Made by a program: the position numbers and the translations under genes. A stretch of 64,000 nucleotides of DNA from Auanema rhodensis (lineage: Eukaryota > Nematoda > Chromadorea > Rhabditida > Rhabditidae), in assembly GCA_964057225.1 (NCBI GenBank), contig OZ059898.1, positions 14,919,267 through 14,983,266 on the forward strand, in the 5' to 3' direction. Positions 11,707-27,636 of this stretch are shown here, piece after piece (within the stretch, counting starts at the first letter, position 1; each line of letters opens with the position of its first letter). Below the pieces are notes generated by a model. The model saw only the letters and a program-made list of their open reading frames with translations. It did not search any database and was not told where the DNA came from.

Positions 11707-14700
11707 ATGCGTTCTAGTGCTAGGGGAAATCAACCAGAAACTGTAGAAAATAAAAGGTTTTTACAATTCAAATCGGAAACTTATTAGTATATATGTATCG
11801 TACGTTTTAGAGAATGGATGGGCATTCTTTTTGGAAAAGAAGTTTTAAAGTCTATAGATTTTAGTTGTATTAGGTAGAACTTATTTCGAGTTTTATACAA
11901 AATTATGAATAAATTTCAGAAACTGTTTTTACCTTTTCAAAGAAACCCTTGGCACTTACTTAATTTTAAACGAATCTCCTACAGATTTGATATATTGCTT
12001 AGATGTGTCAGAGGTTAGCGTTATTTTCTAAAAATATATTCGTTAATTATTTCGAATATATAATGAGTGTTATTTTCATGAGATTCAAATTAGGCTTAAT
12101 ATTTGTAAAGTTTCAAAATTGGGATGATTGTAGACGAGAAGAAAAGTTTCAAAGTACTACAACCAAAATATTCGACCTCTTCCCATAATTATTTTGATTG
12201 ACGATGGTATATTCGTTCAAACTTCTTAATTAACATTTTTCATATTGAAGCTGAACGGTCAGAGTTTTCTATACAAGATGAGTTAGCTCAACAAGTTAGA
12301 AATTTTGCATATATTTTAAAAGTTACTGGTTCTGAACTGCTTTCGATGGTGCAAACAAATGATTTTTCGGAATTTGGGTTAGTTCTCCTTATACTCAATA
12401 TGGTACCCGATGGTTCTTTCGGAGATTAACTTAATATATTTATGATTAAAACAATGAGTTCTTCAGCAATTGGTGTGAAGAATTTGTAGAGGTTGTGATG
12501 GTAGATGTTGATTTAGCTGAAATTCAAGTTAGAAAAGCTCATGTGCTAAAGGATGATTCTCAAAAAAATAGGAGGTAAACAGAGATTATAGCGAAATTAT
12601 GAAAAACCTGTGGTTAATGTTTCAATTATAAAAATCTTTTAGTGAGTTATATTATTCTGAAACTATGGAGCCTGGGGGCGAATCTATGCATGCCGTTGAT
12701 ATTGAAAGCATTTTAGAAGTAATTGATCAACATAATGGAATGAATTATAATGATTTTGTGGGTCTTTTTAACATATTTCTTTTTTTAATTTTTTTTTGTT
12801 TTTGAGGTGTTTATGATTGCCATAGAGAAATTTCATAACCGAATAGAATTGATGTTTTCATATTTTCTTGATAATGTTCAACTCCTGAAGATACTACGCA
12901 TAGTATTTGATGTTCGTGATCATATAACTACGAGGACGGAAACTTTGCTGAACGAAGTTTTAAATACTATGGTTAAAACTGAGTTCGTAAAATGCAATTT
13001 CCATCTAAGTAACCTGAAAACTTAGGTTTATCATGAAAATGTGCAAAGAAATTGAAACAGAAATCTTCAATGGAGATGTGTCTATTGAAGTTTTATGGTG
13101 GTGTTTAGAGGATATTATGTATATTTTCCTGTCCCTCAAAATGTTTTTGAATGATATGATACCTGTAAGAGCAATAGTATGTTAAACTTTTCAAAATGAT
13201 TAAACAAACTTTCTATTTTTTCAGAAGATTTCCTGGGATATATACTGTGATTTTCTTCATATCATTCCTGATGGTTTTTGGAAAGAAATTCCTGAACACC
13301 TTATTGAATGGTTAAAGAATAAGGTCGATACATATACGGTAAATAGCTAATCTGATATTCGGATAATGAAATGTGTTCTATAGGGAGAAGAACATCACCC
13401 GAAACAATATCGTAAACAAGAACATCAACATGTCTTAAATGATAATATTCCAAATCGAACAATTAATAATAGAACCCATGAAGAAAGGCCGAATAATATA
13501 CCTAAAACAAGGAGGTTCATTTATATCATCACTTTGATTAAATGCAGAATTGTCTATTCTAGGGTTGTGAACGTATGGGAAGAATGTGAGAATAGACCTC
13601 CACCAAATGACTTCAGGGTAATTAATGAAATCCCATGCAAAGCAGATATTCTAGCAATTGGTAAAAGTGATTATTCTATGTGCTTCAAATTGTAGTGCAA
13701 TCTAGAACCTCCCTATTTGCGTAGAGCTATCATTGATAGTTCCTATAAGAATTCAAACCATTATCTTGATGTGGTTTTCCGATTAACTAGGGAAGACCTG
13801 CTTTCACCTCTCAGGGATGGATTACATGTATATCGTTCTAATGGTAATTGCTGAAGATATATGTTGAACATTCCGGTGATTTTGTATTACAGGAAGTACA
13901 CGTTGGAATAGTTCATCTGAGGGTGCAACAAGTACTATTGCAATATATCAAGTAAATAAAATAAGAGGTATTCAAATCAAGTTCCAAGATGGTTTGGAAT
14001 TTCGCTACGTCTCAATTAGCGTAAGGCTTTACCTATTTGAAATTTACTACAACTTATATATTAGAACATAAACTATGAAGAACGTGGTACAAACAATAGA
14101 AGTTTAATGTTTGGCCAAATAGTATGCTTATCTAACGATAATTTTGTAGAAGATTTAAATTTGGCATTAATAGTAGAACGTTCTGAGCAGGTAAATCTTT
14201 TTATTTTATTTTGAAATATGTTTTTATGTTCAGGATGGACTAATGCTAGGACTTTCATTTTTTGAGCGTTTTACTCCTGATGATAGTAAAAGTTATATTC
14301 TTGCTGAACCAGCAAGTTATTTGGAAGCGTATCAACATGTTCTTAAAGTTTTCAAGGTAAATTTGAAGTTTGATATACAAAATACCTTGAAATAACGGCT
14401 TTTCTGTTCAGGGTGTAAGTCGTTTCCGAAGTTTTCCTATGGAACGTTATATTGTATATGGAAAAACAAATATGTATAAACCGCTCTATATGCGTGTAAA
14501 AGGTGATCCTGGTTTTGAGGATTCAGATGATCCTGATATTAAAGTAAGCTCAGATACTTGTAATCACTATTTATTCTTAATTCCAGAGCTTTTATGTTGA
14601 AATGCGTTCCAGTACAGAACAACGACTATGTTGTACTGTTATTGATGATCCTGATTTTAATGTTCAAAAAGTGTATGTCATAACTGAACGTTTGGTAAAC

Positions 14701-17700
14701 CTTCTGCTTTAAGTAAATTTATTTTAGAAACAGCTCAACCTATTTTTCCTAAGCGACAAGCTGCTGTAAATGAGCAAGGTAAGATTATTTTGAATACATG
14801 ACCAAAAATGAAGATTTAATATTGTTTAGATAAAAAAAATATTAAAATCTATGGAGAGTTGTATGATATTGAGACACTAGAACAAAAGTTTCGATCTGAT
14901 AATCTTGATCCTAGTCAGAGAACAGCTATGATATCTGCACTAACACAAGAGCTTTCTTTAATTCAAGGTCCTCCGGGAACAGGTGGGCTCTAATACAGAA
15001 GAGATAACTATAAAATGTTTTTAGGAAAAACGTTTATTGGTGTTGAAATTGTTAGAACGATTCTGGCTAATCGTGTTCGATTCTCGAATATAAAACCTAT
15101 ACTCGTTGTTTGTTATACGAATGCAGCATTAGATCAATTTTTAGAAAAACTTTATAGCAAAGTATCATATTTAAACATTATTATTGTTAAACTGGAAATA
15201 TATTCTAGATTTGTCAGGACTGCGATAACAAAATTATTAAACATGAAGGCCCTATAGCTGTTCGATTAGGAAGTAAGAGTGAGAGTAATTTTCTGGATAG
15301 GTTGTAGCTTTTGTTCAAGTTTTTATTTGGAAAATGTTTTATAGCATGCGACTCATGAAGCAACAAGTAGTATCTGATTATAAATTCCAATTGGCAGAAA
15401 ACGAGAACGTATGGAAGAAGATATTTTAAGATATTTTGAATAATCAGCAAGCTTTATTACAGGGAAAACTTGGCAAATGCTTCGGTCAAAAACGTGCTCA
15501 AGCTAAAGAGTTATGCACATTCAATGCTATTATTAAAAATTCACAAACGTTTGTTCTATATTCTTACTATCCTAGTGATAAATTTATCTTCTCTTTCAGA
15601 AAACTTTTATGTTTTGAAATTATTAAGCAAGTCATGTCTTCGTCGCATTTGCAACAATTCACGCAGTATCATCAGACGATGTGTTCGGGATTTAATGTAA
15701 GATTTTCGTTTCTTATATAATTTTCACATTATTATCAGAAGGATGAAGCATTTGCTTATTGGCTCTTGGATAAGTCTGTAGAACCCAACACGACTAAAAG
15801 TATGAAAGCTTTTGCCGAGAATAAGGATGACAATGATTTTGAGAAGCGAACATTACAAAACGCTGATAGCGTAGATGAGGAGATGTCTCTGGAACAATTA
15901 TTTGCCAATTTGAATGTAATTTGTTTTTCACTATTTATATATTTGTAACCAATAATTTAAGATGAGCTGTCAATCGACAAAGCTTGATGCTGATCAATCC
16001 GAACCTGAGAAATCTGATTATGAAGTTACCTCTAATTAGTTGTGAAATGAGTAATATCGTATTTCCAGACAGATTTCAACTGGGATTTGGAAGAACAAGT
16101 ATCTCAATATTCTGTTGAGTTGTTTGGGAAGAAATTCGAACACCGAAAACAAATCGACGTATCTTTCAGCTTGTGCTTTGTATTTTTCTAATTTCCATAT
16201 TTAGTATGATCCATATATTGTGGAAATCACAACTGAAATGGAACCACATATTATGAAGGTTTACCTTGTTTACCCAATATTATAAGATGCTCAATTATAG
16301 ACGATTCCTCTGAGTTTAGCTGAAAGCAATGATATCACTTCAATTCTTACAATCACTAAAGTTCGTCGATGGGAATTGTATAACTTTTGGGCAAAAACAT
16401 TGGTAGAGTTGACTATTTTCTAGATTGATGAGTATCGTATCGAATTTAGAGAACGCTCGTAGTCTCAAAGTTTCCTACTGAAATTGAAAAATTTAAAACT
16501 GTATGTAGAGAAACAAATAATGCCCAAATAGCTCTTGATGTGAAAGTCCTAGAAAGATCCTTGGTATTAATCAGAGTACAAGTTGATTCAGCTCACGATT
16601 TCATAGATTATAGGAGCAACAACTACTGGTGCTGCAAAAGCTCATGACATGTTACAAAAGATTGGATGTAAAGTTCTAGTAGTTGAAGAATCTGCTGAAG
16701 TGCTAATAATTTTGTATCGTTCTCATGAAAAAAATTTACTTTAGATATTTGAAGCTCATAATTTTGCGGGTATCACTCAGTCTATAGAGCATGTAGTTCT
16801 TATTGGAGATCATCAACAATTACGGCCAAATCCTAGTATGTTTATAATAATTTGAATGAGAGTTTTTAATTCAATTTCAGGTGTTTATGAGCTTGCTAAA
16901 CATTACAATCTTAATATTTCTATGTTTGAGCGTCTTATACTAAATAAAATGCCTTATAATACCCTTTTAACGCAACATAGAATGAACCCCATTATCACAT
17001 CAACGATGATAAAGCCATATTTCTATCAAAAGTTAGTAAAAATATTAATATTAAATAAATATTAAATAAAAGGGAACAATATAATATTTAAGCTTACAAG
17101 ATCATAGCAGTGTTTCCGAATATCCTCCTGTGGTTGGAATGGAAAAATCTTTGTACTTCTGGTCACACAAAGGTCAGGAGAGCTTTGTTGGCAACTCTTT
17201 TGTCAATAATCATGAGGTAATAGTTCTATATTATTCACATTTTCAACTTTCTTTTAGGTTGAAATGGTACTATCACTACTGAGGTACATTTTGAAACAAA
17301 ATGCATACAGTCCCCCAGAGATTTCGGTATTAACAGCGTATTCTGAACAGCATTCTCTTCTAAAGAATGTATGTTGAAAAATCTATTATCTTATATACTC
17401 TTTTTTTCAAGGCAATTGAACATTCGTTCGGTTCATCGTCTGAAATTGTTGTTGAAACAATTGATAGTTATCAAGGGAAGGTGAAAAATACTTAAGAAAT
17501 TTGATATAATATTATATATATCTCAGGAAAACACCATTGTAATTGTATCTCTCGTTCGATCTTTTGGTGACACAATTGGATTTCTTGCGGTTTGTTCTTA
17601 TATCAATGTATTAGGCTTGATCTTTTTTTGTCAACAGATTCCTAATCGCGTTTGTGTTGCTCTTACTCGAGCCAAACATGGTCTCTACATTATTGGTAAT

Positions 17701-20700
17701 ATTCATCATCTTCAAGCAAAATCTAATTTATGGGCTAATATCATGAATTCGTTAGTTCAGAAATTTTTATTCATTAATATTCAATAGAATTTAGATTACT
17801 TACTCAGGATATGGTTCAATTTTTTATTCCTTTGAAATGTCGCACCCACGGCTTTATTACAGTGAATATTGTTATAAAGAACATTTTATAATGCATGCTT
17901 TCGTTCAGGAGATTTATGATCCCAAAGATTTTCAAGAACTTGCTCCAGACGGTGGTTGCAAAGAGATATGTGGCTCAGTTCTAGATTGTGGGCATACTTG
18001 TCAACGAAAGTAAGTTCAAGTTGTTGTCTCTTTTTAACACCTTTCTAAGATGCCATCCTGGTTCTGATCACTTGGAAGATGGAGTTTGTAGGCTAAGGTG
18101 TTTGAAAGTTTGCGAGAATTCCAAGTATAATCATCAATGTGGTAACAATTGCGGTGAGGTATGTATAGGTCAACCGTTTTGTGATTAGTCCCAAGTAGAA
18201 ATGAATACGTGTCAAGCGTAAATCATTCAATACCAAGTAAAATTAACGTCAGATGATTCATTAAGGTGTGTGGAAAATGCTATCAGTTAGAATCAGTTAC
18301 ATTGAGTTGTGGTCATAAGGCCTACGGTGCTTGTTACTCTTTGCTTAACTTAAAATGTAAAGAACGGTAAATATATATTTCACATAAATTTTATTTCTAT
18401 ATAAGTTTGGTTCTAGATGTTCGAAACATTTGAAATGTGGTCATCAATGTGCTATGAAGTGTGGAGAAGAATGTACTACAGAATGCTTAGAGGTATTTAC
18501 CTATATTTTTTAATGTATTTCCTTTATACTATTCTTATAGCTGATGCCGTTCTCTCAGCCTTGTGGCCATGTAGCTCAATATCTTTGTTCAAATCCTGAA
18601 GTTGGTAATTGTACTTACGCATGTAGTGTGATTCTCAGCTGTGGACACGAATGCCAGAACTTTTGCTCTCAGCCATGCACAGACATGTGTTTACAAGTAA
18701 TTATGTTCATATTTGTTTATCTCCTTTGTTTTTTTAGCTCGTCGAGCGATATTTACCATGTGGTCATTTAGCAAAAATACCTTGTTCAAGCTCTGCTGAT
18801 AATTACCCATGTCCGGTGAGATTTATTTCTGCTGTTATTTATCTTTTTGTATGTTATTTAGATCCCAGTGGAGATCTTCTCAGAGTCGTGTGGCCATACC
18901 ATCAGTTCCATCTGCTCTGCGGATCCGCAAACGTTATTCTGTTCTGCAAGATGCTTGCAGCCCTTAGACTGTAAGCATTTTTGCAATCGACAATGTGGTA
19001 TTTGCAAGAAAGGTTTGCTTACATTTTTTCTATTTTTCATTTGGAATTATCAATTTAAGAAGAGAAGCATGTTTGTGATGAAATATGTAGCATTCCAATG
19101 AAATGTGGACATCCCTGTCTTGATCGGTATGAGGATTGAACCTGTTTTCAAAGGAGATTGATCTTTATATCTTTCAGTTGTGGTATTCCTTGTGGTCCTT
19201 GTAAGGCAGATTGTTTAACATCTTGTACCCACCAATCATGTGGCTCTACTTCTGTTACTTGCAAGACCGGAATCGTAAGAAAATTTTTGTCCTTCTCTCT
19301 AGTTTTTCAAACTTTGCAGTCGTTTGGGAGACTTTGCTCCGAAATCTGCGTTTTATGTTCCAGATCTTGTGATAATTATTGCGAACATCGTGGTTGTACT
19401 TTAACGTTTGTTGAAATTTAATAATATTTCGTTATCAAAGGTTTACAGCTGTTGGGAAGTATGTGATGTAAAACCTTGCGAGGTACTTTGCTCGAAGAAA
19501 TTACCATGTGGCCATGCTTGTCTTGGGATGTGTAATGAAGCATGTCCAAGTATAGTATTATGCTTATATCATACAAAATCTGGATTATTTTTAGCTGTAT
19601 GTGGCAGTTGTAATCAGAAGAAATACCTTGAAATCGTGAATGTTCTTAACGAATTTTATACAAAGACTAGGGTTTACAGATTGCTGTCTTTACCAGCATG
19701 TGGGCACACCTTTCCTGTTCAGGTATCTCATACGCTTTTCTCTTTATATATGATAAGTTTCAGTATTTGGATGAAATATTTACTGATTGCAAGCAGAATC
19801 TGGTTTGGCCAAGGTGTCCTGCGCAGGGATGCGGCAGAGCAATCGTTGGTGTTCTTCGCTATTCTCGTATTATCAAAGAAATTGTTTTGAAACATTATCA
19901 GGTAATCACTTTTTTTCGAACTATGCCATATAAATTACTTTAAATTGTTTTTTATAGATTGCGGAAAAAAAAAGAACCTTAAAAAATCCTATTCTCAAGA
20001 CATATAACTTTGAAAAATACAAAGCTGAGCTGAAAGAGTGTTTCAAAACAATTGACAAAGCTGTTTTAGTATCAAAAGTATGTTTCCCAAATATGATTTA
20101 TCATTTTATCAGAGAAACCGTTATCTTTCGATTTTTTGTTTGAAGGCACCACAAACATGAGAATGGATACAACTTCATGTTTTGATTCCTTATTTAAAGG
20201 AATGAAAACTAATTACTTTATTGTTATTGTCAACTGAATTTTCATATATTGCAGGTTAGAAAAAGACGACATGAAATGCTCAAACCTATTAGAGAAATAT
20301 GGTTAGGGTCGGCTCTACCTTCCTTCCTCTTCGATATTAATAGGTGATTCTTATTCTCAATAGGTTTCATAGTTTTTTTTAGATCCTTCTCAGCTTTCTC
20401 TCACTTATATCTGCTTTACGTAGGTTTAATAGAAAAACTTCCAAATAAAATGACATTTGGACCAAACTTACAACGTGTTTGCGGCTTTCTAGCCAGTGGA
20501 AGTATTAAGTCATCATTGGTAACAAAAAAAAATTACTCGTTTTCATTAGTAAAATGGATTATTAGGACGATCTACTGGACACTATAATTAATTGGTTCAT
20601 AAAGCAAATGAATATTGGTGTAAGCGGAGTATTTATGCCAACCATGAACAATTTGCTGTATAAACTAGCTGTTTATTTAATTGTGAATATTTATGCTCTA

Positions 20701-21003
20701 ATAGAAAACTGATTTTTTTCATTTTTTAGATCTGTAAATTGATCGTAATATGTTTGCGAAAAGACATTGATCTCGATGTTGCACAAGCACAAAGGTTGTC
20801 AACATTATCAGCACGCGTTAGAGATACCGGTTCGAATCATAGAATTGATGATTTACTAAGTAAATTTATTTTCCTCTTTCTACTACTTTTTTATTATGCT
20901 TCCAGACAAAATTATTGATTTTATCCGAAGTTGCAAGTTATTAGAAGAAAAAGATATGAGTGAATGGAAGCAATTTTTTGAGACTCCATTCCCGAAATAT
21001 TAA
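11707..21003 (+). CDS. znfx-1: ZNFX1-type SF1 helicase with NFX1 zinc fingers
   Basis: A gene of many short exons. Early exons join in phase from ATG 11,707 (for example [20 protein letters not shown]). The ZNFX1 neck lies near 13,570-13,830 ([40 protein letters not shown]). The helicase core follows: Walker A QGPPGTGKT split by an intron (14,983/15,026), [18 protein letters not shown] in the Walker B position, [24 protein letters not shown] and [15 protein letters not shown]. From about 17,900 to 19,900 come repeated NFX1-type fingers with CGH cores ([33 protein letters not shown]), then a C-terminal helical region ending at TAA 21,001-21,003. An apparent in-frame TAA at 15,427 is removed by a 54-base intron (15,409-15,462). 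In C. elegans ZNFX-1 acts in germ granules in small-RNA inheritance; the same role here is inference. The gene appears intact. Confidence 0.93.
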
Positions 21004-21450
21004 CAATTTTGATTTATTTTTAGAAAAATATGAAAATTTTAAACCTGTATAATTAACATCTGAATAAAAGTTTTTCTGAAGCTATTACCAATTTTATTGG
21101 TCCCGACACGAACAGCATGAGGATCAATCGTAGCGTCAGTTGAGTTTATCAGCGTTCAATACAAACGTTTTTGCTTAAACATTTGAATTTTTCTTAATAA
21201 GCATTCTTATGTTAAATTTTCTTTGTTATTCTGATTTAGTATGAAAAAATCTTTATTATTTCAAACTTGAAGCGTTGATAATTGATTTACATTATGTTTC
21301 TGCAATATGTTCTCGAATTGGCAAAGTTGCTAAGTCTCGAAATATATTTAAATTTACTGCATTCTTATCCACAAAAAATTATTTTTTGAATATTTATTCA
21401 GGTTTTCGAAAGGATGTTGTGATTTATTTGAAATTCGGGTATAAGAAACG

Positions 21451-24400
21451 ATGTCTGTCGAAGTACAACATCGACTTCTTATGAAGCTCAATGTTAAGGA
21501 TGTAAGTCAAGCATATAGTAATATTTCATGCATTTATTATTTGAGATATTGAGTAATCGTCTTGATTTTTCCGCTGCTGTTCGCTCTGAATTCAAAGAGG
21601 AGATTCCTAGTAACTATCATGGTATATTTATTTTTTGGAATAATGTTTTTGCAATTTGTTACTTACAGTATTGTTACCCGACAGACAGAGAGGTAGTTCT
21701 TCATTCGGTAGTCCTTGTACATCGAATGGCGATCGCTTAACAAGTTGTCATAGCAGTACATATGATAGTGCTTCTTCAAGCCCGTTTTCTATTACAAAGG
21801 TATTAAATGAAATTTATTTTTTATTCTTATATCTATTTTAGGAATTGACCAATGTTGGCAGCCCCTTGACTCCTTTATCAGATAGTATGTTTTATTTTTT
21901 AGCTCATTGAGTAGTTACATTTTATAGTTTCGCGTTCAAAATCGAAAAGTCCGATACGTGCTCAATCCTTTTTAGCTGAAAAAAGTAATTCTCCAATCAT
22001 ATCTGTCGATAGGTATTTGATATTCTTATAAAAATCCTATTTCTTGTCTTTAGTCAAAAGGAGGAAGATACTAAGTCTTCTGATCGTACGGTGATTTCTC
22101 CAGCCTCTAGCTCAGATGGGTCGGTAAAGAAAGATGGAAAGAAAAAGGTATTTTTTCCAGTTCGCGCTCTTTTTATTATTTAATTTCTCTGAAGAAAAAG
22201 AAGAAAAAGGATAAGAATGGTAAAAGCTCAAAGAAGTCTGAAGAACGTCAAGATAGCTCGTAAGTGCACTATTTGCTTGAGTTTAAATTATATTTTTCTT
22301 AGTTCATCTCCCTTGTCTTGTGACACGCCTGATACTATCACAAAAAATTGTAGTTTAACAGAGGTATGTTAAAAGTTAAATTTTGATGTATTTTATTGGT
22401 TTTATTTAGTCGCCTGTTCTTAACCGTGTTAGTCCTATTCGCTTGAAAAAACCAGAGGGTGGCTTTTCGTCGTCAACAGCGAAAGCAATAACTTTCCGAA
22501 TAGGATCGGAAGTTCTTTCTCGTGCTCCCCTTGTTTCTTATGATGTTAGTGACAACGAGTCTAGTTCTGGTGAAAAGGAGGAAGATGAATTTAGCGATGA
22601 TACCGAACAATTGCTGAAGGTATGATTATTTTATTCTTCTATTATTTATGTTTTTATTATCTAGGAAATTAACAAAGATCGACGAAAAGTTGACGTCATA
22701 ATAGGTCCCTTAAAGCCTGGTCACGAATCTAATGTACAGAAAAAAGAAACACCTAAAAATGGCATAAGGGAGCCGGTTTTAGAAAAAAGGAAAGCAGCTC
22801 TTCCTGATGGTATGCTCATCTTTTTTCTGTTTGTTTAAATGTTGAGTTTAGGAACACCTGGAGGAAAGCGAAAACGGTTGCTCTCTGAACGAGCCGAGAA
22901 AGAAATGGCGTATCCTGTTATGGACAAGGATAATGTATCTATTTGGAATTGGAAAGATTTTCGAATGATTGTAAAACACACGATCATATCTCTATTTTCA
23001 ACATATATTTTTGCAGAAAGGCCGAAATTGTGGTGTTGGACTTTATAATAATTCAAATGATTGTTTTTTAAACGCTATTCTTCAACTTATAACTCATACT
23101 GCACCTCTTGCCCGTTTCATTGTTGAAAAACATAATACAGATAATTGTGAGTTTCTATTTCTTAATACTTTTGAATAATACAAATTACAGGTTATCGCCC
23201 ACAAGGCCAATGTTTATGCTGCTCTATGCGAACACAACATTTCAATCGAGTTTTCAATGCCCAAAATCCTTTCACAGCATCCTGGATTAGACCTCACTTA
23301 AAACGTAGATATTTGGGTTACTAATGTGTTAGATTTGTTACTTTTTTAGGTATTTTCCCTTCCCATATTCATGGTATGCAAGAAGATGCTCATGAATTGT
23401 TATCCCTAGTGTTAGATGCTCTAGACCCCCCTCCTGGACACAATAAGAATTCTGGAGCTCCATCTGGAATGTGAGTGAAAATATCACGAACTGGTAAAAT
23501 TAACATTTCTATTACAGCTTACCGAAATCTTCGACTCCTATTGAGCAAATATTTGGTGGTACGCTTCGTAATCAAAGTAAGCATTTATATTCCCTTTCGT
23601 TATATATACTGTTTTTTTCAGTTACGTGTACTTCTTGCCGTACACCATATATTAATTATGAGCGAATTAGAGAGCTTAATTTGGCTATCAGGTACGAGAC
23701 AATGTTTGAATAAGTTTGTAGACAAAAATATTTCCAGGAAAATGGAGGATGGCGAGCCTATTAGAATATCTAGTTTAATGGATATATATTTCCGTGATGA
23801 AAATGTTTCAAGCTTTGATTGTAAAAAGTATGCGTTTTTCAAAATTGTGACTTTCAACATCTTCCTTTAAGATGTGGTAGAAAAACAATAGCTAATAGAG
23901 TAACAAGGATATTACGACCACCTGCTGTTTTACTTGTCCAACTGAAACGATTTAATGCTTTTGGAGGCAAAATTCGGCTTCCGGTCACAGCAGATGTAAG
24001 AGTCAATTAATTTCTCCGATTTATATTTCAAAATCTATTTTTTTATAGATGGGTGTTGATTTAATGAGGTTTTTGTTTGATGGAAATTCATCCACATCAT
24101 CTGCTAAATATGTTTTGACGTCTGTAGTAGAGCACTTGGGAGCTGGAGTTGACCATGGACATTACATTTCTTATGTTCGTGGATATGATGCCCAAAAATG
24201 GTTTTTATTTGACGATGAACAAGTACAGAAAAGAGTTTATTTCATCATTTTAAACATGTGTTCTTTTCAGATATCTAACATTTCTGCAAATAAAGTAGAG
24301 GACAGTAACCCATATTTATTGTTATACAGGTGTTTATTTCTTTTCTTCGGTTATTTATGAGTGATTTCAGTCGACAAACCGACATTCCGGCTTTTCCCAA

Positions 24401-24627
24401 ATCTCCTGAAACAAGTCGTTCTTTGTCTGTAGGGAACAAGCAGAATAGTTTTTCAAAAATCAATCATTCCCCGTTTAATAGGTAAGCACTGCTATTTTGA
24501 AATATTCTTTTAAACATGTATTGTTAGAAACGGCGCTAGTTACGGATCAAGCAATGGGTTCAATAAAAAATATTCTAACGGCGGTACCCCCTATAACATG
24601 CACAAATGGAAACCAGGCTTGATCTAG
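21451..24627 (+). CDS. USP-family deubiquitinase, USP36/42-like
   Basis: About sixteen short exons from ATG 21,451 (MSVEVQHRLLMKLNVKD) to TAG 24,625-24,627. The N-terminal half is Ser/Lys-rich and probably disordered, with a poly-Lys run near 22,140-22,210 and an acidic patch (NESSSGEKEEDEFSDD). The catalytic domain begins near 23,020. The Cys box reads GLYNNSNDCFLNAILQ, where most USPs have N-x-G-N-T-C. It is followed by MQEDAHELL, a zinc-ribbon half (CTSC) and its partner (CKKCGRK), VLLVQLKRFN, and the His box (GVDHGHYISYVRG) with WFLFDDEQ. Cys, His and Asp of the triad are therefore all present. USPs remove ubiquitin from substrates. The USP36/42 assignment rests on the PLARF-like context and overall layout and is less certain than the family. 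An orphan acceptor (TTATTCAG) lies about 48 bases before the ATG. Confidence 0.88.
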
Positions 24628-25221
24628 CCTAACAACCATTACATCATAGACGTCATAGCTCAATGTTTCACTTTTCATGATGTTTTTTGTAAATAATGTC
24701 TTTCTTTGAAGAGACAAGTGTTTTTCTATTTTGTATGTCTTAATGCGCATCTTGAAATTATGCGTGATTGTTAATTGTTGTTAAATCCAAAATTTGTTTT
24801 TATCTAAAATTATAATAAGGTGATAAGGATCTCTGAACCCTCAGTAGTCTCATTATTTCAAATATCACATATTAAGACGATTCGATGTAATATTTCGTAC
24901 TATTTTTTTCACAAATTCCATCTTTTTGCTTCCCCTTTATTCGGTGATCCGTTTTCAAGTATTGTTTCTCCAATTTATTATGTTTTTACTATTACTTTCT
25001 TTGCAATTTTTGTTATCTCATTGTATTGACTATGTCGATTAGTCAAACATCTATGTTGTAGTTAGTATCTTATACAGAGTTGTATGTTAATTTCCCAAAA
25101 AAAAACTTGTTATTCTCTTTTTTTAAACAAGAAAAATATTAAATATATTTCTATTGCTCAAAGTTTTTTAATACAGACAAAAAGTATTATATATATAAAC
25201 ATAATTATATTTCCTATAAAA
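24628..25221. other. convergent intergenic region
   Basis: AT-rich spacer between the 3' ends of the USP gene (plus) and the isocitrate dehydrogenase gene (minus). It contains several A/T runs that could serve as 3' end signals for both genes. No coding exon or RNA gene is seen. Confidence 0.5.
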
Positions 25222-27101
<1,880 letters not shown>

Positions 27102-27115
27102 TCTATAAAAAATTA
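27102..27115 (-). promoter_or_regulatory. probable spliced-leader acceptor before the IDH start
   Basis: On the minus strand TTAATTTTTTATAG ends one base before the IDH ATG. The stop codon of the small upstream frame is only 66 bases away from the IDH start, so there is no room for a usual promoter. This fits an internal operon trans-splice site or a very compact promoter. Confidence 0.45.
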
Positions 27116-27166
27116 AGTCAGTAAAAGACAATGTATTGGTCAGCGACAAATAAAACGTTTGCTATC

Positions 27167-27588
27167 TCATTTCTTTGGCGATTGGTTAAATCTATCGAAA
27201 AAGCGTTGTACGAATGAAGGCCAGGAGGCGACATTGATAAGAATTGAAAAAATTGAAAGAACTGGATAAAGCATGTATTGAAATCCACGATTTTCTTGAC
27301 TAAACTTTACTTTAACCTTTGTGGGAACACGCAATACTGCTCGATTAGTAATTGTAATGCTCCAAGGACAATTTGAAAAAACAATGATGAATTGGGCAGC
27401 GACAAGATGAACTCCGGAAATTCCGTGAGCTATTCTTATCAAGCTGACTATGGGTCAAAAGTATGGTCCTTATCTTGGCCATTACATGTGTCCAAAGAAT
27501 AATTTGATACTATCTCTCTTTTTGACATAATGTTACTAAATCCTATGAAAGAAAGTAAATTTAGAAATGTTCAGGGGCACATACTCAT
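27167..27588 (-). CDS. small predicted membrane protein, function unknown
   Basis: The main exon (27,167 to about 27,449) encodes about 92 residues with two hydrophobic stretches (GVHLVAAQFIIVF; YPVLSIFSILINVASW) and a basic C-terminus (RFFDRFNQSPKK). Upstream of it is an acceptor CCCATAG. An ATGA followed by GTATGT at 27,585-27,588 joins in phase and would give a start, but a four-base first exon is speculative. I do not recognise the family. It lies 66 bases upstream of IDH on the same strand, and its possible start is about 50 bases from the divergent hst-2 start, suggesting shared regulation with both. Confidence 0.45.
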
Positions 27589-27636
27589 GTGGACCTCGCT
27601 TTCTTGCCGGTATATGCCAACAAAAAACGAATAAAA

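Noticed and set aside
15427-15429. Apparent nonsense codon in the znfx-1-like gene
   Set aside because: A GTATGG donor at 15,409 and a TTACAG acceptor at 15,462 define a 54-base intron in phase 0 that removes it.
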